Origin: Tatumella sp. JGM91 | GTDB taxonomy: Bacteria; Pseudomonadota; Gammaproteobacteria; Enterobacterales; Enterobacteriaceae | Assembly (NCBI RefSeq): GCF_018257575.1 | Contig: NZ_JAERJP010000021.1 | Location: forward strand, 1 to 60,314 | DNA: 60,314 nt | Reading direction: 5' to 3' | Shown here: positions 29,638 through 42,059 of the stretch, piece by piece | Position numbering within the stretch: position 1 is the first letter of the stretch | Layout: every line of letters starts with the position of its first letter | Translations under genes and position numbers: made by a program | The notes under the pieces: generated by a model | Seen by the model: only the letters and a program-made list of their open reading frames with translations | What the model was told of the DNA's origin: nothing | Database searches by the model: none

Positions 29638-30342
29638 TTACTTCCCTGCTGACTGGCTGTCGAGATACTGTTTCAGTTCCTGAGGTCCCTGATAGCCGGG
29701 GATCAGGGTGCCGTTTTCGGTCAGTATCGCCGGTGTCCCCTGGATACCGTACATCAGGCCGAGCTGATACTGGCGGCTGAGGTCAATATTACAGCTGGCC
29801 GGTGCCGGGGCGCTGCCGTTCATCGCCGCATCAAAGGCTTTGTTGCGGTCGGCGGCACACCATACGGAAGTCATGGCTTTGGCGACCTCACCGCCCATTC
29901 CTTCACGCGGGAAGGCCAGGTAACGTACGGTGATCCCCAGGGCATTGTAATCGGCCATTTGCTGGTGCAGTTTATGGCAATAGCCGCAGGTAATATCGGT
30001 AAATACCGTCACCACGTGCTGCTGCTTCGCCGCTTTATAGATAATCATCTGCGGGACCATCTGTTCCATTTTCTGGCCCAGCTGACGGAAAGTCACATTC
30101 ACCGGGTGCTGACCGCTGATATCGTACAGCGGCCCCTGAATCATCTGTTTACCGTCGTCACTGATATAAAATACGCCGCTGTCGGTGAGGACAGTTTTCA
30201 TGCCCGGCAGGGTTGACGGCTGTATATCGGTCACTTTAACGCCCAGCCGTTGCAGGGTGTTCTGAATCGCTGAGTCATCGGCCTGTGCCAGACCGGAAAG
30301 TGCCGACCACAGCAGAGTTACTGCTAAAAGTGTTTTTTTCAT
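29638..30342 (-). CDS. dsbC: periplasmic thiol:disulfide interchange protein DsbC
   Basis: DsbC isomerises wrong disulfides in periplasmic proteins and is kept reduced by DsbD. The 234-residue precursor has a signal peptide (MKKTLLAVTLLWSALSGLAQA), an N-terminal dimerisation domain, and a thioredoxin-fold domain with the active site FTDITCGYCHKLH. A second cysteine pair (WCAADR and ASCNIDLS) and the cis-Pro loop GTPAIL are also present. It lies between xerD and recJ as in E. coli. Confidence 0.97.
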   Translation of the reverse strand: MKKTLLAVTLLWSALSGLAQADDSAIQNTLQRLGVKVTDIQPSTLPGMKTVLTDSGVFYISDDGKQMIQGPLYDISGQHPVNVTFRQLGQKMEQMVPQMIIYKAAKQQHVVTVFTDITCGYCHKLHQQMADYNALGITVRYLAFPREGMGGEVAKAMTSVWCAADRNKAFDAAMNGSAPAPASCNIDLSRQYQLGLMYGIQGTPAILTENGTLIPGYQGPQELKQYLDSQSAGK

Positions 30343-30370
30343 GGAAATACTGTCCTTTTCACCCGCCGGG

Positions 30371-31285
30371 TCAGGCCCGGGGATGATGCTGTTGATGTAA
30401 CTGTCGCAGCCGCTCGTTGGCTACATGGGTATAAATCTGGGTTGTCGACAGGTCACTGTGCCCAAGCAGCATCTGTACAACCCGTAAATCTGCGCCGTGA
30501 TTCAGTAAATGAGTGGCAAACGCATGCCGCAATACATGGGGGGATAACTTTTCACTGTCGATCCCGGCCAGCAGCGCATAGTGTTTTATCCGGTGCCAGA
30601 AGGTCTGACGGGTCATTTGTCTGGCACGGTTACTCGGGAACATCACGTCCAGCGACTGGCCATTGGTCAGCCACGGGCGGCCATATTCCAGGTACTGCTC
30701 CAGCCAGTAAACCGCTTCTTCACCGAGCGGCACCAGCCGCTCTTTGTCCCCTTTGCCCAGTACCCGCACCACCCCCTGCCGCAGGCTGATATCGCTAAGG
30801 GATAAGCCCACCAGCTCCGAGACCCGCAGCCCGGTGGCGTAGAGTAATTCCAGCATCGCTTTATCACGCAGTTCGAGGGGGATGTCAGTACAGGGTGCCT
30901 GCAGCAGACGTTCAATCTGCGATTCACTGAGATCTTTCGGCAGCCGCTGCGGCAGTTTCGGCGACGATAATAACGCCGCAGGGTCATCACTGCGTTGCTT
31001 TTCTCGGTACAGGTACTGGAATAACCGCCGCATGGCACTGAGCTGCCTTGCCGAACTGCTTGCTTTATAACCACCGGCAAGGCGTTCGGCAAGAAAACCC
31101 TGTAACTGTTCGGCAGTCACCTGCCGCAGAGATAACTGATGTGCCGCCAGCCAGTCCGTAAGCTGTTGCAGGTCCTGACGGTATGACGACAGGGTATTCT
31201 GTGCGAGGTTACGCTCTATCCAGACAGTGTCGAGAAACAGTTCAACAATGCTGGTATTTTCATCAGCCGGCTGTTTATCCTGCAC
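30371..31285 (-). CDS. xerD: site-specific tyrosine recombinase XerD
   Basis: XerD, with XerC, resolves chromosome dimers at dif under FtsK control. The 304-residue protein starts at GTG 31285 with GGAGG 5 bases upstream. It carries an N-terminal core-binding SAM-like domain and the catalytic R-H-R-H-Y set: Arg in ATGLRVSELV, His and Arg in SPHVLRHAFATHLL, and His and the nucleophile Tyr in LLGHSDLSTTQIYTHV. The product is slightly longer than the E. coli enzyme (298) at the N-terminus. It is a housekeeping recombinase, not evidence of a mobile element. Confidence 0.97.
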   Translation of the reverse strand: MQDKQPADENTSIVELFLDTVWIERNLAQNTLSSYRQDLQQLTDWLAAHQLSLRQVTAEQLQGFLAERLAGGYKASSSARQLSAMRRLFQYLYREKQRSDDPAALLSSPKLPQRLPKDLSESQIERLLQAPCTDIPLELRDKAMLELLYATGLRVSELVGLSLSDISLRQGVVRVLGKGDKERLVPLGEEAVYWLEQYLEYGRPWLTNGQSLDVMFPSNRARQMTRQTFWHRIKHYALLAGIDSEKLSPHVLRHAFATHLLNHGADLRVVQMLLGHSDLSTTQIYTHVANERLRQLHQQHHPRA

Positions 31286-31473
31286 CTTGCCTCCGTTTTT
31301 TCGCCTGTGGTAAACCTGATCTGCCGGGGGTTACCCGACGGGCTATTATGCCGAAATCGGCGGGTGATTTCTAAGGGAATCTCCCGGTGACCCTGCGCCG
31401 TGGCGTAATACCCCCGCTGCCTGCTTTCTGCTACCATACGGCAAAATTTTCGATCAACAGAGCCACTGACAGC

Positions 31474-31992
31474 ATGAAAATCGGATTATTCTACGGTTCC
31501 AGTACCTGCTATACGGAGATTGTTGCGGAAAAAATCCGTGATTTTATCGGTGCGGATTTGGTGACATTACATAATGTCAAAGACGGGCCGATAGAAGCTA
31601 CCCTGCAATATGACGTGCTGATTATGGGCATTCCGACCTGGGATTTCGGTGAATTACAGGAAGACTGGGAAGCGGTGTGGCCCCTGCTGCCGGATTTACA
31701 GCTGCGCGGTAAAATTGTCGCTTTGTACGGGATGGGGGACCAGATTGGTTACAGCGAATGGTTCCTTGATGCTCTGGGTATGCTGCACGATTTACTGCAA
31801 CCGATGGGGGTGCGCTTTATCGGGTACTGGCCGACGGACGGCTTCGGGTTTATCAGCCAGAAAGCGGTTCTGCCGGACGGCAGGCATTTTGCCGGACTGG
31901 CGCTGGATGATGTTAACCAGTTTGAACTGACCGACCAGCGAATTGAGCGCTGGTGTGAGCAAATCCTCAGCCAGATGGCGGCGTTATTCTGA
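31474..31992 (+). CDS. fldB: flavodoxin 2
   Basis: FldB is an FMN-binding electron carrier. The ATG at 31474 gives 172 residues beginning [15 protein letters not shown], the flavodoxin FMN-phosphate loop at the extreme N-terminus. Further FMN-contact segments are [14 protein letters not shown] and [18 protein letters not shown]. Length is close to E. coli FldB (173). It is divergent from xerD and converges with ygfX only 8 bases away, with no obvious terminator between them. Confidence 0.95.
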   Translation: MKIGLFYGSSTCYTEIVAEKIRDFIGADLVTLHNVKDGPIEATLQYDVLIMGIPTWDFGELQEDWEAVWPLLPDLQLRGKIVALYGMGDQIGYSEWFLDALGMLHDLLQPMGVRFIGYWPTDGFGFISQKAVLPDGRHFAGLALDDVNQFELTDQRIERWCEQILSQMAALF

Positions 31993-32000
31993 ACAGCCTG

Positions 32001-32432
32001 TTATGCGACGGGGAAGCGGCGGCAATAAAACCAGTGCATCCGTAACCCCCGCCAATCACCGGCAGGCATCGCATCCTGCATCAGCCAGAATCTCAGCCGC
32101 TGCCGGCGGCTGTTCTCCAGACATAATAATACGCCACAAGGCAGCCAGCCGGGGTTCCCTCGCGTCCGCCATTGCTGCTGTTGCCAGTACCAGATACCCT
32201 GCTCATCGACCTCTAACCGGCCGTGGCGTTCTGCCAGCCGCCGTCTTGCCTGTTTTCCTTCCCGCCACACCAGCCAGCCTGCCAGTAATTTAACCGGCAG
32301 CCACGGCAGCGGCCACGGGGAACAGAGCAGCGCCAGTAAGACCAGCCCCTGCAATACTGTCTGTATCCGCAGGGCCAGCCGTGAGGCTGTCAGCTCAGCG
32401 TGCCACCGGGCCGCGTAGTGCATTACGTTCAC
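32001..32432 (-). CDS. ygfX: YgfX (CptA) family membrane protein
   Basis: This is a small inner-membrane protein of the YgfX/CptA family, encoded with sdhE. In E. coli it was described both as a toxin-like inhibitor of cytoskeletal proteins and as an SdhE partner; its role is unsettled. Two adjacent hydrophobic segments near residues 22-53 are followed by a soluble Trp-rich, Arg-rich tail ([19 protein letters not shown]). The GTG at 32432 overlaps sdhE by 38 bases; an ATG at 32423 is equally plausible. Family resemblance is moderate and rests partly on the neighbouring sdhE. Confidence 0.8.
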   Translation of the reverse strand: MNVMHYAARWHAELTASRLALRIQTVLQGLVLLALLCSPWPLPWLPVKLLAGWLVWREGKQARRRLAERHGRLEVDEQGIWYWQQQQWRTRGNPGWLPCGVLLCLENSRRQRLRFWLMQDAMPAGDWRGLRMHWFYCRRFPVA

Positions 32433-32679
32433 GGATCAGATTAACCATCCGCTTCAGCTGCGGATCGGCGGGTTCACCGTGCTGCATCATCCAGTTAAAT
32501 AAGTCCGGATCATCGGCACCCAGCAGATGAATAAAACACTGTTTATCCTGGTCACTCAGGCTGTCATATTCATATTTGAAAAACGGCATAATCGCCATAT
32601 CCAGTTCCAGCATACCGCGTCTGCATGCCCACTGAATGCGCGATTTATCATCAATGCCCGGGGTGGTGTGATCCGACAT
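32395..32679 (-). CDS. sdhE: succinate dehydrogenase flavinylation factor SdhE
   Basis: SdhE promotes covalent FAD attachment to the flavoprotein subunits of succinate dehydrogenase and fumarate reductase. The 94-residue protein has the conserved RGMLELD motif (RGxxE) and the [10 protein letters not shown] segment of the family. It has six extra N-terminal residues compared with the 88-residue E. coli protein. It overlaps ygfX and is divergent from ygfZ. The 308-base gap to ygfZ (32680-32987) should hold both promoters; I see no specific site there. Confidence 0.95.
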   Translation of the reverse strand: MSDHTTPGIDDKSRIQWACRRGMLELDMAIMPFFKYEYDSLSDQDKQCFIHLLGADDPDLFNWMMQHGEPADPQLKRMVNLIRERNALRGPVAR

Positions 32680-32987
32680 AGCTCATCCTGTACTGTTGAG
32701 GGGAAGACCGCCAGTTTACCCCGGATAATGACAGGCTGGCGACCAGGCCGATGCGGACAGATAAAAAAATGCGCGGCCGGGCGTAATATCCACAGGCCCG
32801 GGATGTAAACCCGTTCCCCGCTCCCCGCAGCCCGCCGCGGAACAGAAGTCGGGGAAAGGCACTGCCTGCCCGGTCCGGCTCTTTTCAGCAGCGCAGCTTT
32901 GGTGAATAATGCCGGAAGTGTTTTTCTGTCGTACCCGGCAAGGCGGTTTGCCGGGCCGGTACGGCACTTTCAGCCACAGGATGCCTT

Positions 32988-33968
32988 ATGCCCGCACATA
33001 CTTCTTCTTCTCCGGCAGCGGCACATGCCCTGCCTCTGACCGTTATCGCTCTGGATGACTGGGCGCTGGTCACCGCTCAGGGACCGGACAGCACCAGTTA
33101 CTTACAGGGGCAGCTCACCCTGGATGTGGCCGCGCTGGCAGAGAATGACCACCGGCTGGCCGCCCACTGTGATGCCAAAGGCAAAATGTGGAGCAGCCTG
33201 CGCCTGTTCCATGATTTACAGGGCTATGCCTATCTGCTGCGCCGCGAGGTTCGCGAGCATCAGCTGACCGAACTGAAAAAATATGCGGTTTTTTCCAAAG
33301 TCAGCCTGGCTGCCGATGACAGTCGCCAGCTGACCGGGGTGGCCGGTAACGGCGCACGTCAAGCGCTGGCCGCCTGTTTCCCTGAGTTGCCGGACGCGGA
33401 TAATCCGCGCCGGGTGGCAGGCGATACCCTGCTGCTGTGGCAAGGCCAGCCTGCGGAACGTTTTCTGGTGATTGCCGGCGAACCGCAGACCACAGCCCTG
33501 CGCCAGGCCCTGAGCCAGGCGCAGACCGCCGACAGCCAGCAGTGGCTGGCACTGGATATCGAAGCCGGACAACCGCTGATCGACAGTGCGGTCAGCGGTG
33601 AATTTATCCCTCAGGCCACCAATTTACAGGCCCTGCAGGCGATCAGTTTTAAGAAAGGCTGTTACACCGGTCAGGAAATGGTGGCGCGGGCAAAATACCG
33701 TGGTGCTAATAAACGGGCCCTTTACTGGCTGCTGGGTAACGGCGAATCGGTACCTCTGCCCGGGGCTGCGCTGGAATTACAACTGGGGGATAAATGGCGC
33801 CGTACCGGAACCGTCCTGGCGGCAGTAAAACGGAATGATGGCCAGTTGTCGGTACAGGCAGTACTGAATAATGATCTGGATGACGGGGCGATATTACGCC
33901 CCGCAGGCGATGAAGGGGCGGAACTGACCCCCCGGCCGTTGCCTTATTCGCTGACCGACGAAGATTAA
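32988..33968 (+). CDS. ygfZ: folate-binding Fe-S/tRNA-modification protein YgfZ
   Basis: YgfZ binds tetrahydrofolate and supports Fe-S enzymes such as the tRNA methylthiotransferase MiaB. The 326-residue protein has the GcvT-like fold and the hallmark [19 protein letters not shown] motif with its essential Cys (near residue 224). The ATG at 32988 has AGGA about 7 bases upstream. It is convergent with yqfA and ends at a bidirectional hairpin. Confidence 0.95.
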   Translation: MPAHTSSSPAAAHALPLTVIALDDWALVTAQGPDSTSYLQGQLTLDVAALAENDHRLAAHCDAKGKMWSSLRLFHDLQGYAYLLRREVREHQLTELKKYAVFSKVSLAADDSRQLTGVAGNGARQALAACFPELPDADNPRRVAGDTLLLWQGQPAERFLVIAGEPQTTALRQALSQAQTADSQQWLALDIEAGQPLIDSAVSGEFIPQATNLQALQAISFKKGCYTGQEMVARAKYRGANKRALYWLLGNGESVPLPGAALELQLGDKWRRTGTVLAAVKRNDGQLSVQAVLNNDLDDGAILRPAGDEGAELTPRPLPYSLTDED

Positions 33969-33974
33969 ATACCG

Positions 33975-34004
33975 CCCGGCAGCCGCACTGCTGCCGGGGA
34001 TTTT
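33975..34004. terminator. shared terminator between ygfZ and yqfA
   Basis: CCCGGCAGC and GCTGCCGGG form a perfect 9-base stem with a 6-base loop (33975-33998), followed on the plus strand by GATTTT. It lies between the two convergent stop codons, 7 bases after ygfZ, and can serve both genes. Confidence 0.8.
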
Positions 34005-34656
34005 AACGAACGTAGAGGTAAATAGCACAGAAGTGGCAAATGGCACCACCGAGTACAAACCCGTGCCAGATGGCATGGTTGTAAGGAATTCGCCGCGAAA
34101 CGTAAAAAATCACCCCCAGAGAATACACGATACCGCCAGCCGCCAGTAACCAGACACTGGCCGCCGACAGACGTGTCGCCAGCTGATAGACCACCACCAG
34201 CGATAGCCAGCCCATTAGCAGGTAGGTGATCAGCGATAATATTTTAAAACGGTGGGCAAAAAATAATTTAAAGATAATCCCTGCCAGCGCCAGTAGCCAG
34301 ATAACTACCATCAGGCCGTATGCCAGCGGTGATTTCAGGCCGACCAGCAGAAACGGCGTATAGGTGCCGGCGATCAGCAGATAAATGGCACAGTGGTCAA
34401 ATTTTTTCAGCCAGGGTTTGGCCTTTGGCGACGGAATGGCATGGTAGAGGGTCGATGCCAGAAACAGCAGGATCATACTGCCACCGTACAGGCTGTAACT
34501 GGTGATGGTGATGGCATCCGCATGGGATGTTATGGCCCGGCTCAGCAATAATAGCAGCCCGGCGACCCCGAACAGGCAACCCAGTCCGTGGCTAAGGCTG
34601 TTAGCGATTTCTTCGCCAACGGAATATCCTTTGGGGAAAAAACGGTGTTTTGTCAT
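34003..34656 (-). CDS. yqfA: hemolysin III / YqfA family seven-TM protein
   Basis: The 217-residue integral membrane protein has seven hydrophobic helices and the PAQR/hemolysin III signatures [12 protein letters not shown] near the start, STLYHAIP in the middle and [18 protein letters not shown] near the end. The His residues may bind zinc. The physiological role in enterobacteria is not established. It sits between ygfZ and the gcv region as in E. coli, where bglA and yqfB also lie nearby; neither is seen here. Confidence 0.92.
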   Translation of the reverse strand: MTKHRFFPKGYSVGEEIANSLSHGLGCLFGVAGLLLLLSRAITSHADAITITSYSLYGGSMILLFLASTLYHAIPSPKAKPWLKKFDHCAIYLLIAGTYTPFLLVGLKSPLAYGLMVVIWLLALAGIIFKLFFAHRFKILSLITYLLMGWLSLVVVYQLATRLSAASVWLLAAGGIVYSLGVIFYVSRRIPYNHAIWHGFVLGGAICHFCAIYLYVR

Positions 34657-34850
34657 CGTGTACTTCCTGATCTTCTGATAGCGGATTACTGATAAACCTC
34701 CTCCAGCCTAACCATAATCAATTTCAGTGTACAGGTGTAAGCTGAAATTAATTTGTGAATGCCTGTAACTGATTTATTTTCAGGTAACCCGGTGATTCTG
34801 TGCCGGTTTAGCCGCCGGGCCTCCGGCGCAGCAGGCCGTTGTCAGTGCCT

Positions 34851-35387
34851 TTATCTGCCACTGACCGGATCACTGGCCAGCCGCGAAAACAGCAGATCAT
34901 CCTGCCACTGCCGGTGCAGAAAAAAACATTGTCTTAACCGGCCTTCCTGCTGAAAACCACAGCGCTGCATCAGACTTATGCAGGCATGATTTTCTGCGCT
35001 GACGCGGGTGCATATCCGGTGACCGTAACCGCGATTAAAATACTCAGCCGTCAGGGCATTCAGTGATTCACTGGCATAACCTTTTCCCTGAGCCTCAGGG
35101 CTGAACATAAAGCCCGCTTCGGCGATGCCCGGCTCCCTGAGACAAAATCCCGTCAGACCGACGGGCTGAGCGCTGGTGCGTTCGGTCAGCAGCAGGCACA
35201 GCCAGTGTCTGCTGTCGGTGTTCCATGGTTTCAGGCGCTGCCGGAACCTAGTCAGAATCTGCTGTTCGGTGAGAGGATCGGCAATAAACGCCATCACCTG
35301 TGGGTGCTGATGCAGTTGCAGAAAAAAAGGCCAGTCCCGGCCGGTTAACCGGCGGCCGGTCAGCCGAGGAGTAGTTAATAAGTGCAT
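34851..35387 (-). CDS. GNAT family N-acetyltransferase (RimJ/RimL-like)
   Basis: The 178-residue protein has the layout of RimJ/RimL-type acetyltransferases: TPRLTGRRLTGRDWPFF at the N-terminus, a middle strand GLTGFCLREPG, the acetyl-CoA pyrophosphate loop SPEAQGKGYASESL and a C-terminal NHACISLMQRCGFQQEGRLRQ. The substrate cannot be inferred; it may be a protein N-terminus, an amino acid or a small toxic compound. It occupies the place between yqfA and gcvP where E. coli has bglA. The ribosome-binding site is weak. The 194-base gap to yqfA shows no feature. Confidence 0.85.
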   Translation of the reverse strand: MHLLTTPRLTGRRLTGRDWPFFLQLHQHPQVMAFIADPLTEQQILTRFRQRLKPWNTDSRHWLCLLLTERTSAQPVGLTGFCLREPGIAEAGFMFSPEAQGKGYASESLNALTAEYFNRGYGHRICTRVSAENHACISLMQRCGFQQEGRLRQCFFLHRQWQDDLLFSRLASDPVSGR

Positions 35388-35490
35388 ATTGTTACCTGAC
35401 GGATTACAGATTCGTCTATGCTGGTCAGCCTGAGTCAGTCACCGCAGCCCTGCCCGTACCGGTGCAGGGCGCGTCACCTGTCAGCGGCGA

Positions 35491-38325
<2,835 letters not shown>

Positions 38326-38389
38326 ATGCTGTGCATCCTGAATCTGGCGGGAAAGATAACGGCAGGACAGAGTGCCCTGCCGCGTCGGA

Positions 38390-38406
38390 CAGCGCCGCTT
38401 AGCGGC
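38390..38406 (-). other. small hairpin in the gcvH-gcvP gap
   Basis: GCGCCGCTTAGCGGCGC is an inverted repeat able to form a compact stem in the 104-base intercistronic gap. It may stabilise or attenuate the gcvTH message, or be an old repetitive element. No U-run follows. Confidence 0.3.
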
Positions 38407-38429
38407 GCAGGGGCCTGGGATGGCCGCGA

Positions 38430-38810
38430 TTACTCGTCAACCGAAGCCTGATAGGCGGCCGCATCCAGCAGGCCTTGCTCTCCGCCGGACGGGGTGAGCT
38501 TAAATAACCAGCCTTCCCCGTAAGGATCGCTGTTCACCAGCTCCGGGTGTTCTGCCAGCGCCTGGTTAACGGCAATCACTTCGCCATCCAGCGGGGCATA
38601 AATATCAGAGGCGGCTTTTACGGATTCAGCAACCGCACACTCCTGCCCGCAGGTGAGTTGCGCGCCCGTTGCTGGCAGGTCAACAAATACCATATCACCG
38701 AGTAATTGCTGGGCGTGTTCGGTGATGCCCACGGTTACACTGCCATCGTCTGCATAACGCAGCCATTCGTGGCTGGCACGGTATTTTAGTTCTGCCGGGA
38801 TATTGCTCAT
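38430..38810 (-). CDS. gcvH: glycine cleavage system H protein
   Basis: GcvH is the lipoyl carrier that shuttles the aminomethyl group between the P, T and L proteins. The 126-residue protein has the motif [22 protein letters not shown] and the lipoylation lysine in [20 protein letters not shown]. The C-terminal part YGEGWLFKL is typical. It lies 24 bases after gcvT. Length is near the E. coli value of 129. Confidence 0.97.
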   Translation of the reverse strand: MSNIPAELKYRASHEWLRYADDGSVTVGITEHAQQLLGDMVFVDLPATGAQLTCGQECAVAESVKAASDIYAPLDGEVIAVNQALAEHPELVNSDPYGEGWLFKLTPSGGEQGLLDAAAYQASVDE

Positions 38811-38834
38811 AAAAATGCTCTCCTGAAAATAATG

Positions 38835-39929
38835 TTAGTTCAGCGGCTGACCGGCACGGACAAACACCGGCTGAGTGACTATCACCGGAACTTCACGCTG
38901 ACGGATTTGCACCACCGCCTGATGGCCGATGGATGCGGGTACCCGCGCGAGGGCAATACTGCAACCGAGGGTCGGTGAAAATGAACCGCTGGTAATGATC
39001 CCCTGCCGGTGCACCCCCTGACTGTCGGTAAACAATACCGGCTGCGCCGGGCGTAATATGCCTTTCTGTTTCAGTATCAGTCCGACCAGTTTTTCTGTGC
39101 CGTGCTGACGCTGATCCTGCAGTGCTTCACGGCCGATAAACTGACGTTCTTCCGGCTGCCAGGCAATGGTCCAGCCCATATTGGCTGCCAGAGGTGAGAT
39201 GCTTTCGTCCATCTCCTGACCATAGAGGTTCATACCGGCTTCCAGCCGCAGGGTATCACGGGCCCCCAGCCCTGCCGGTTTTACCCCGGCACTGAGTAAT
39301 TGCTGCCATAACCCGGCCGCCTGCTCAGCAGGCAACGCAATTTCGTAACCCGGTTCCCCCGTGTAACCGGTGGTGGCGATAAACAGATCACCGCTTTGTA
39401 CAGCAGAAAAAGCAGCCATTTGCCGGGTATCGCTGCGCTGGCTGTCGGTAAGCAGGCTGCGGACTTTTTGCTGTGCCTGCGGCCCCTGCACGGCAATCAG
39501 CGCCAGATCAGGCCGCGCCTGTACACTGACCGCAAAAGGGGCTGCATGCCGGGAGATCCAGGCCAGATCTTTTTCGCGGGTCGCCGAGTTAACCACCAGC
39601 CGGAAATGGTCACCGGCCAGGTAATAGACAATCAGGTCGTCCATCACGCCCGCGGAGGCGGTCAGCATTGCGCTGTACAGGGCTTTGCCGGGGCGGGTCA
39701 GCTTTGCCACATCGTTAGCCAGCAGATAACGCAGAAATTCACGGCTGCGGGGGCCTTTCAGGTCAATAATCGTCATATGAGAGACATCAAACATCCCTGC
39801 CGAATGACGTACCGCCAGGTGTTCTTCAATCTGCGAGCCGTAGTGCAGTGGCATCATCCAGCCATGGAAGTCGACCAGCCTGGCACCGCAGGCCTGATGC
39901 TGTTCAAACAAAGGTGTGTGCTGAGTCAT
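38835..39929 (-). CDS. gcvT: aminomethyltransferase (glycine cleavage T protein)
   Basis: GcvT transfers the methylene group from GcvH to tetrahydrofolate, releasing ammonia. The 364-residue protein has the N-terminal [21 protein letters not shown] and [10 protein letters not shown] motifs, the central [14 protein letters not shown] and [17 protein letters not shown] folate-binding segments, and a C-terminal barrel domain. It is first in the gcvTHP operon. AGGATGGG lies before the ATG. The promoter should lie in 39930-40186; I found no clear -35/-10 pair or GcvA site there, and no glycine riboswitch. Confidence 0.97.
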   Translation of the reverse strand: MTQHTPLFEQHQACGARLVDFHGWMMPLHYGSQIEEHLAVRHSAGMFDVSHMTIIDLKGPRSREFLRYLLANDVAKLTRPGKALYSAMLTASAGVMDDLIVYYLAGDHFRLVVNSATREKDLAWISRHAAPFAVSVQARPDLALIAVQGPQAQQKVRSLLTDSQRSDTRQMAAFSAVQSGDLFIATTGYTGEPGYEIALPAEQAAGLWQQLLSAGVKPAGLGARDTLRLEAGMNLYGQEMDESISPLAANMGWTIAWQPEERQFIGREALQDQRQHGTEKLVGLILKQKGILRPAQPVLFTDSQGVHRQGIITSGSFSPTLGCSIALARVPASIGHQAVVQIRQREVPVIVTQPVFVRAGQPLN

Positions 39930-40186
39930 AACCCATCCTGTCCGTAAGTAAGAGGTTTACCCTGAAGAGCGCGCCGGTATCTGCCGTCATACAAATACTG
40001 CCCTGCTTAAAAAACTTACCACCGAAAGATAAAATTAACCACAGGCTGAATAATGGTAAGCAGCAGTGTGCACTGTCAGAAGAGCGCGGGTGACCGGGAA
40101 AAAAGTAGCGGGTTTGAAGAGAAAAAACTGATATAACCGCGGCAGAACCATAAAATAATGCTGGTTATTCTGTGATACCTGCACAC

Positions 40187-40218
40187 AAGCACAGGGGCCG
40201 TCTCCGGCCCCTGTGCTT
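40187..40218 (-). terminator. hairpin after the ABC transporter binding-protein gene
   Basis: AAGCACAGGGGCCG and CGGCCCCTGTGCTT form a perfect 14-base stem with a 4-base loop, 22 bases after the stop codon of the binding-protein gene. The sequence after it on the minus strand is not U-rich, so it may act as a terminator of modest strength or a 3' stabiliser. It insulates the cassette from gcvT. Confidence 0.65.
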
Positions 40219-40240
40219 CCGGCATCTGCGGGGACGGCGG

Positions 40241-41218
40241 TTATTCCAGTAGCTGACGGGTGTAGTATTTGTCTGCCGGCAGGACAGTTTTGATTTGTCC
40301 TGTTGCCTGTAAGGCGCGGGCAATCGGCAGCCAGCTGCTGTCACTCTGCGTCATATAGCCCTGCTCACCTTTCATGTCCGGCGAAATAATTTTCCAGGCT
40401 TTACTGATCAGTGCCACTGAACCACTGTCCGGATAGGCATTATGCAGCATAGTCGCAGCCTCATCCGGATGAGCCGCGGCCCACTCGGTGGCTTTAATCG
40501 TCGCCTGCATCCATTTTTTTGCCACATCGCCGTGCTGTTGCAGATAACGGGTCGACGCCGTATAAGCCCAGACCGGCACATCCGGCACCCCGGCGGCTTT
40601 GCCGGTCAGTTCTCCCGGCGATTTTCCGACCGCCAGTTCCACATCCGGCACCAGGAAGTTATTGGTATTTGTGGCAATATCCACTTTGCCGGACAGCAGC
40701 AGAGGAATATCACTGTCCTGAGCAATAATAAATCTGACATCACTTTCCTGCAGACCGGCGGCTTTAAGCACAAAAGGCAGCATCGCCCGGCTCCAGGAGT
40801 CGGTAAAGATGGCGATGGATTTTCCTTTCAGATCCTGCAGGGACAGAGGTACCCCGGGACGGGTAAACAGCCCCCAGTTGTTATGCTGGGCATACAGGCC
40901 AACAGCGATCACCGGCAGCCCCTGGTCGGCAGCAAAGACCACATCAGTGGTGGCATTCAGCCCGACATCGGCCTGACCGAGGGCCAGCATACGTGCGGTT
41001 GTCTGGGAGTCCGGCGGGAAGATCACTTTGACATCCAGCCCGGCCTGCTGATAGAAGCCTTTCTGCTGCCCGACGACCAGCGGGATCAACTGATGGTCGG
41101 CCGCAGACCAGTCATAAACAAAACGGACAGGGGTCAGTGCAGCAGCATAAACACTGCCGGCAGAAAGACCGGCGAGTAATGCACTGATAATGGCGCTACC
41201 GGTTATGGTTTTTTTCAC
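40241..41218 (-). CDS. NMT1/ThiY-like ABC transporter substrate-binding protein
   Basis: The 325-residue protein has a signal peptide (MKKTITGSAIISALLAGLSAGSVYA) and should be periplasmic. The mature part (TPVRFVYDWSAADHQLIPL, KGFYQQAGLDVKVI, LALGQADVGLN, LKGKSIAIFTDS) belongs to the NMT1/THI5-like family, whose members bind thiamine pyrimidine precursors (ThiY), riboflavin, sulfonates, nitrate or unknown ligands. The usual ThiY association with thiamine genes or a TPP riboswitch is absent. Instead it follows a nicotinamidase-like gene, so a pyridine or amide ligand is a reasonable guess. It is the last gene of the four-gene cassette. Confidence 0.82.
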   Translation of the reverse strand: MKKTITGSAIISALLAGLSAGSVYAAALTPVRFVYDWSAADHQLIPLVVGQQKGFYQQAGLDVKVIFPPDSQTTARMLALGQADVGLNATTDVVFAADQGLPVIAVGLYAQHNNWGLFTRPGVPLSLQDLKGKSIAIFTDSWSRAMLPFVLKAAGLQESDVRFIIAQDSDIPLLLSGKVDIATNTNNFLVPDVELAVGKSPGELTGKAAGVPDVPVWAYTASTRYLQQHGDVAKKWMQATIKATEWAAAHPDEAATMLHNAYPDSGSVALISKAWKIISPDMKGEQGYMTQSDSSWLPIARALQATGQIKTVLPADKYYTRQLLE

Positions 41219-41267
41219 TGTGTATATCTCCAGTCAGTCAGCATAGTGACGGTAATTTTCAGCGGGC

Positions 41268-42059
41268 TTAACGCAAATAACGGGGGGCTTTGTTGCTGCT
41301 GCGCCACGGGGTGGCGATTTTTTCCAGCCCGAGGACCAGCAGGAAAGATCCTACCCCGATCGCGGTCAGCAGGATCATCGCGGCATATACTCCTGCCGTA
41401 TCCATCCGCGCGTTAGCGCTGAGTAAGTAAGTCCCCAGCCCCTGTTGTGCCGAGGCCGTCCATTCACCGATCACCGCCCCGGTGACCGCATAGGTGGCAC
41501 CGATTTTCAGGCCGGAAAATAACGGTCCGACACAGGCCGGAAGTTTAACCCGCAGAAAAACCCGCAGCGGTGTGCCGCCCATCAGTCTGGCAAGATTCAG
41601 CATATCCCGGTCAATCGCCGCCAGCCCGTCAAGTACATTCACCAGTACCGGGAAGAAGACGATCCACGCCACGATAATCAGTTTCGGTAACATACCAAAA
41701 CCAAAAATAATCACCAGCGGTGCAGCAATCGCCACTATCGGTACCGCCTGGGAGACAATCAGCGCCGGCATCACCAGCCGCTGAATGATGCGGATCTGCC
41801 CCATCATCAGTGCAAGGATAAACCCGGCACAGGCACCCAGCAGATAGCCGATGGCAGTTTCGGTAACGGTTTGCAGGGTCAGCAGTTTCAGGCGCTGGCC
41901 ATTTTCCAGCAGGGTAGTCAATGCTGTCAGGGGGGAAGGAATAACATAGCCCGGCAGCCCGGAAACCCAGACCACCAGCTGCCAGAATACCAGGATCATC
42001 ACCAGCGATAACAGCCACACCAGTACCGCGCGAACAGGACGTTGCTGACCATTATTCAT
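41268..42059 (-). CDS. ABC transporter permease (SsuC/TauC/ThiX type)
   Basis: The 263-residue integral membrane protein has about six helices and the binding-protein-dependent transport domain. The region IDRDMLNLARLMGGTPLRVFLRVKLPACVGPLFSGLKIG is the EAA-like cytoplasmic loop that contacts the ATPase, followed by GATYAVTGAVIGEWTAS. It overlaps the ATPase gene by 8 bases, which indicates coupled translation. It works with the neighbouring ATPase and binding protein. The substrate is unknown. Confidence 0.9.
   Translation of the reverse strand: MNNGQQRPVRAVLVWLLSLVMILVFWQLVVWVSGLPGYVIPSPLTALTTLLENGQRLKLLTLQTVTETAIGYLLGACAGFILALMMGQIRIIQRLVMPALIVSQAVPIVAIAAPLVIIFGFGMLPKLIIVAWIVFFPVLVNVLDGLAAIDRDMLNLARLMGGTPLRVFLRVKLPACVGPLFSGLKIGATYAVTGAVIGEWTASAQQGLGTYLLSANARMDTAGVYAAMILLTAIGVGSFLLVLGLEKIATPWRSSNKAPRYLR

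Noticed and set aside
30371-31285. Tyrosine recombinase as evidence of an integrative element
   Set aside because: The sequence and the xerD-dsbC-recJ order identify it as the housekeeping XerD.
39930-40186. Glycine riboswitch before gcvT
   Set aside because: No tandem aptamer-like conserved sequence is visible, and enterobacterial gcv operons are usually controlled by GcvA and Lrp.
40442-41179. 245-codon plus-strand ORF opposite the NMT1-like binding-protein gene
   Set aside because: No signal, domain or ribosome-binding site, and the minus-strand gene has a clear signal peptide and family motifs.
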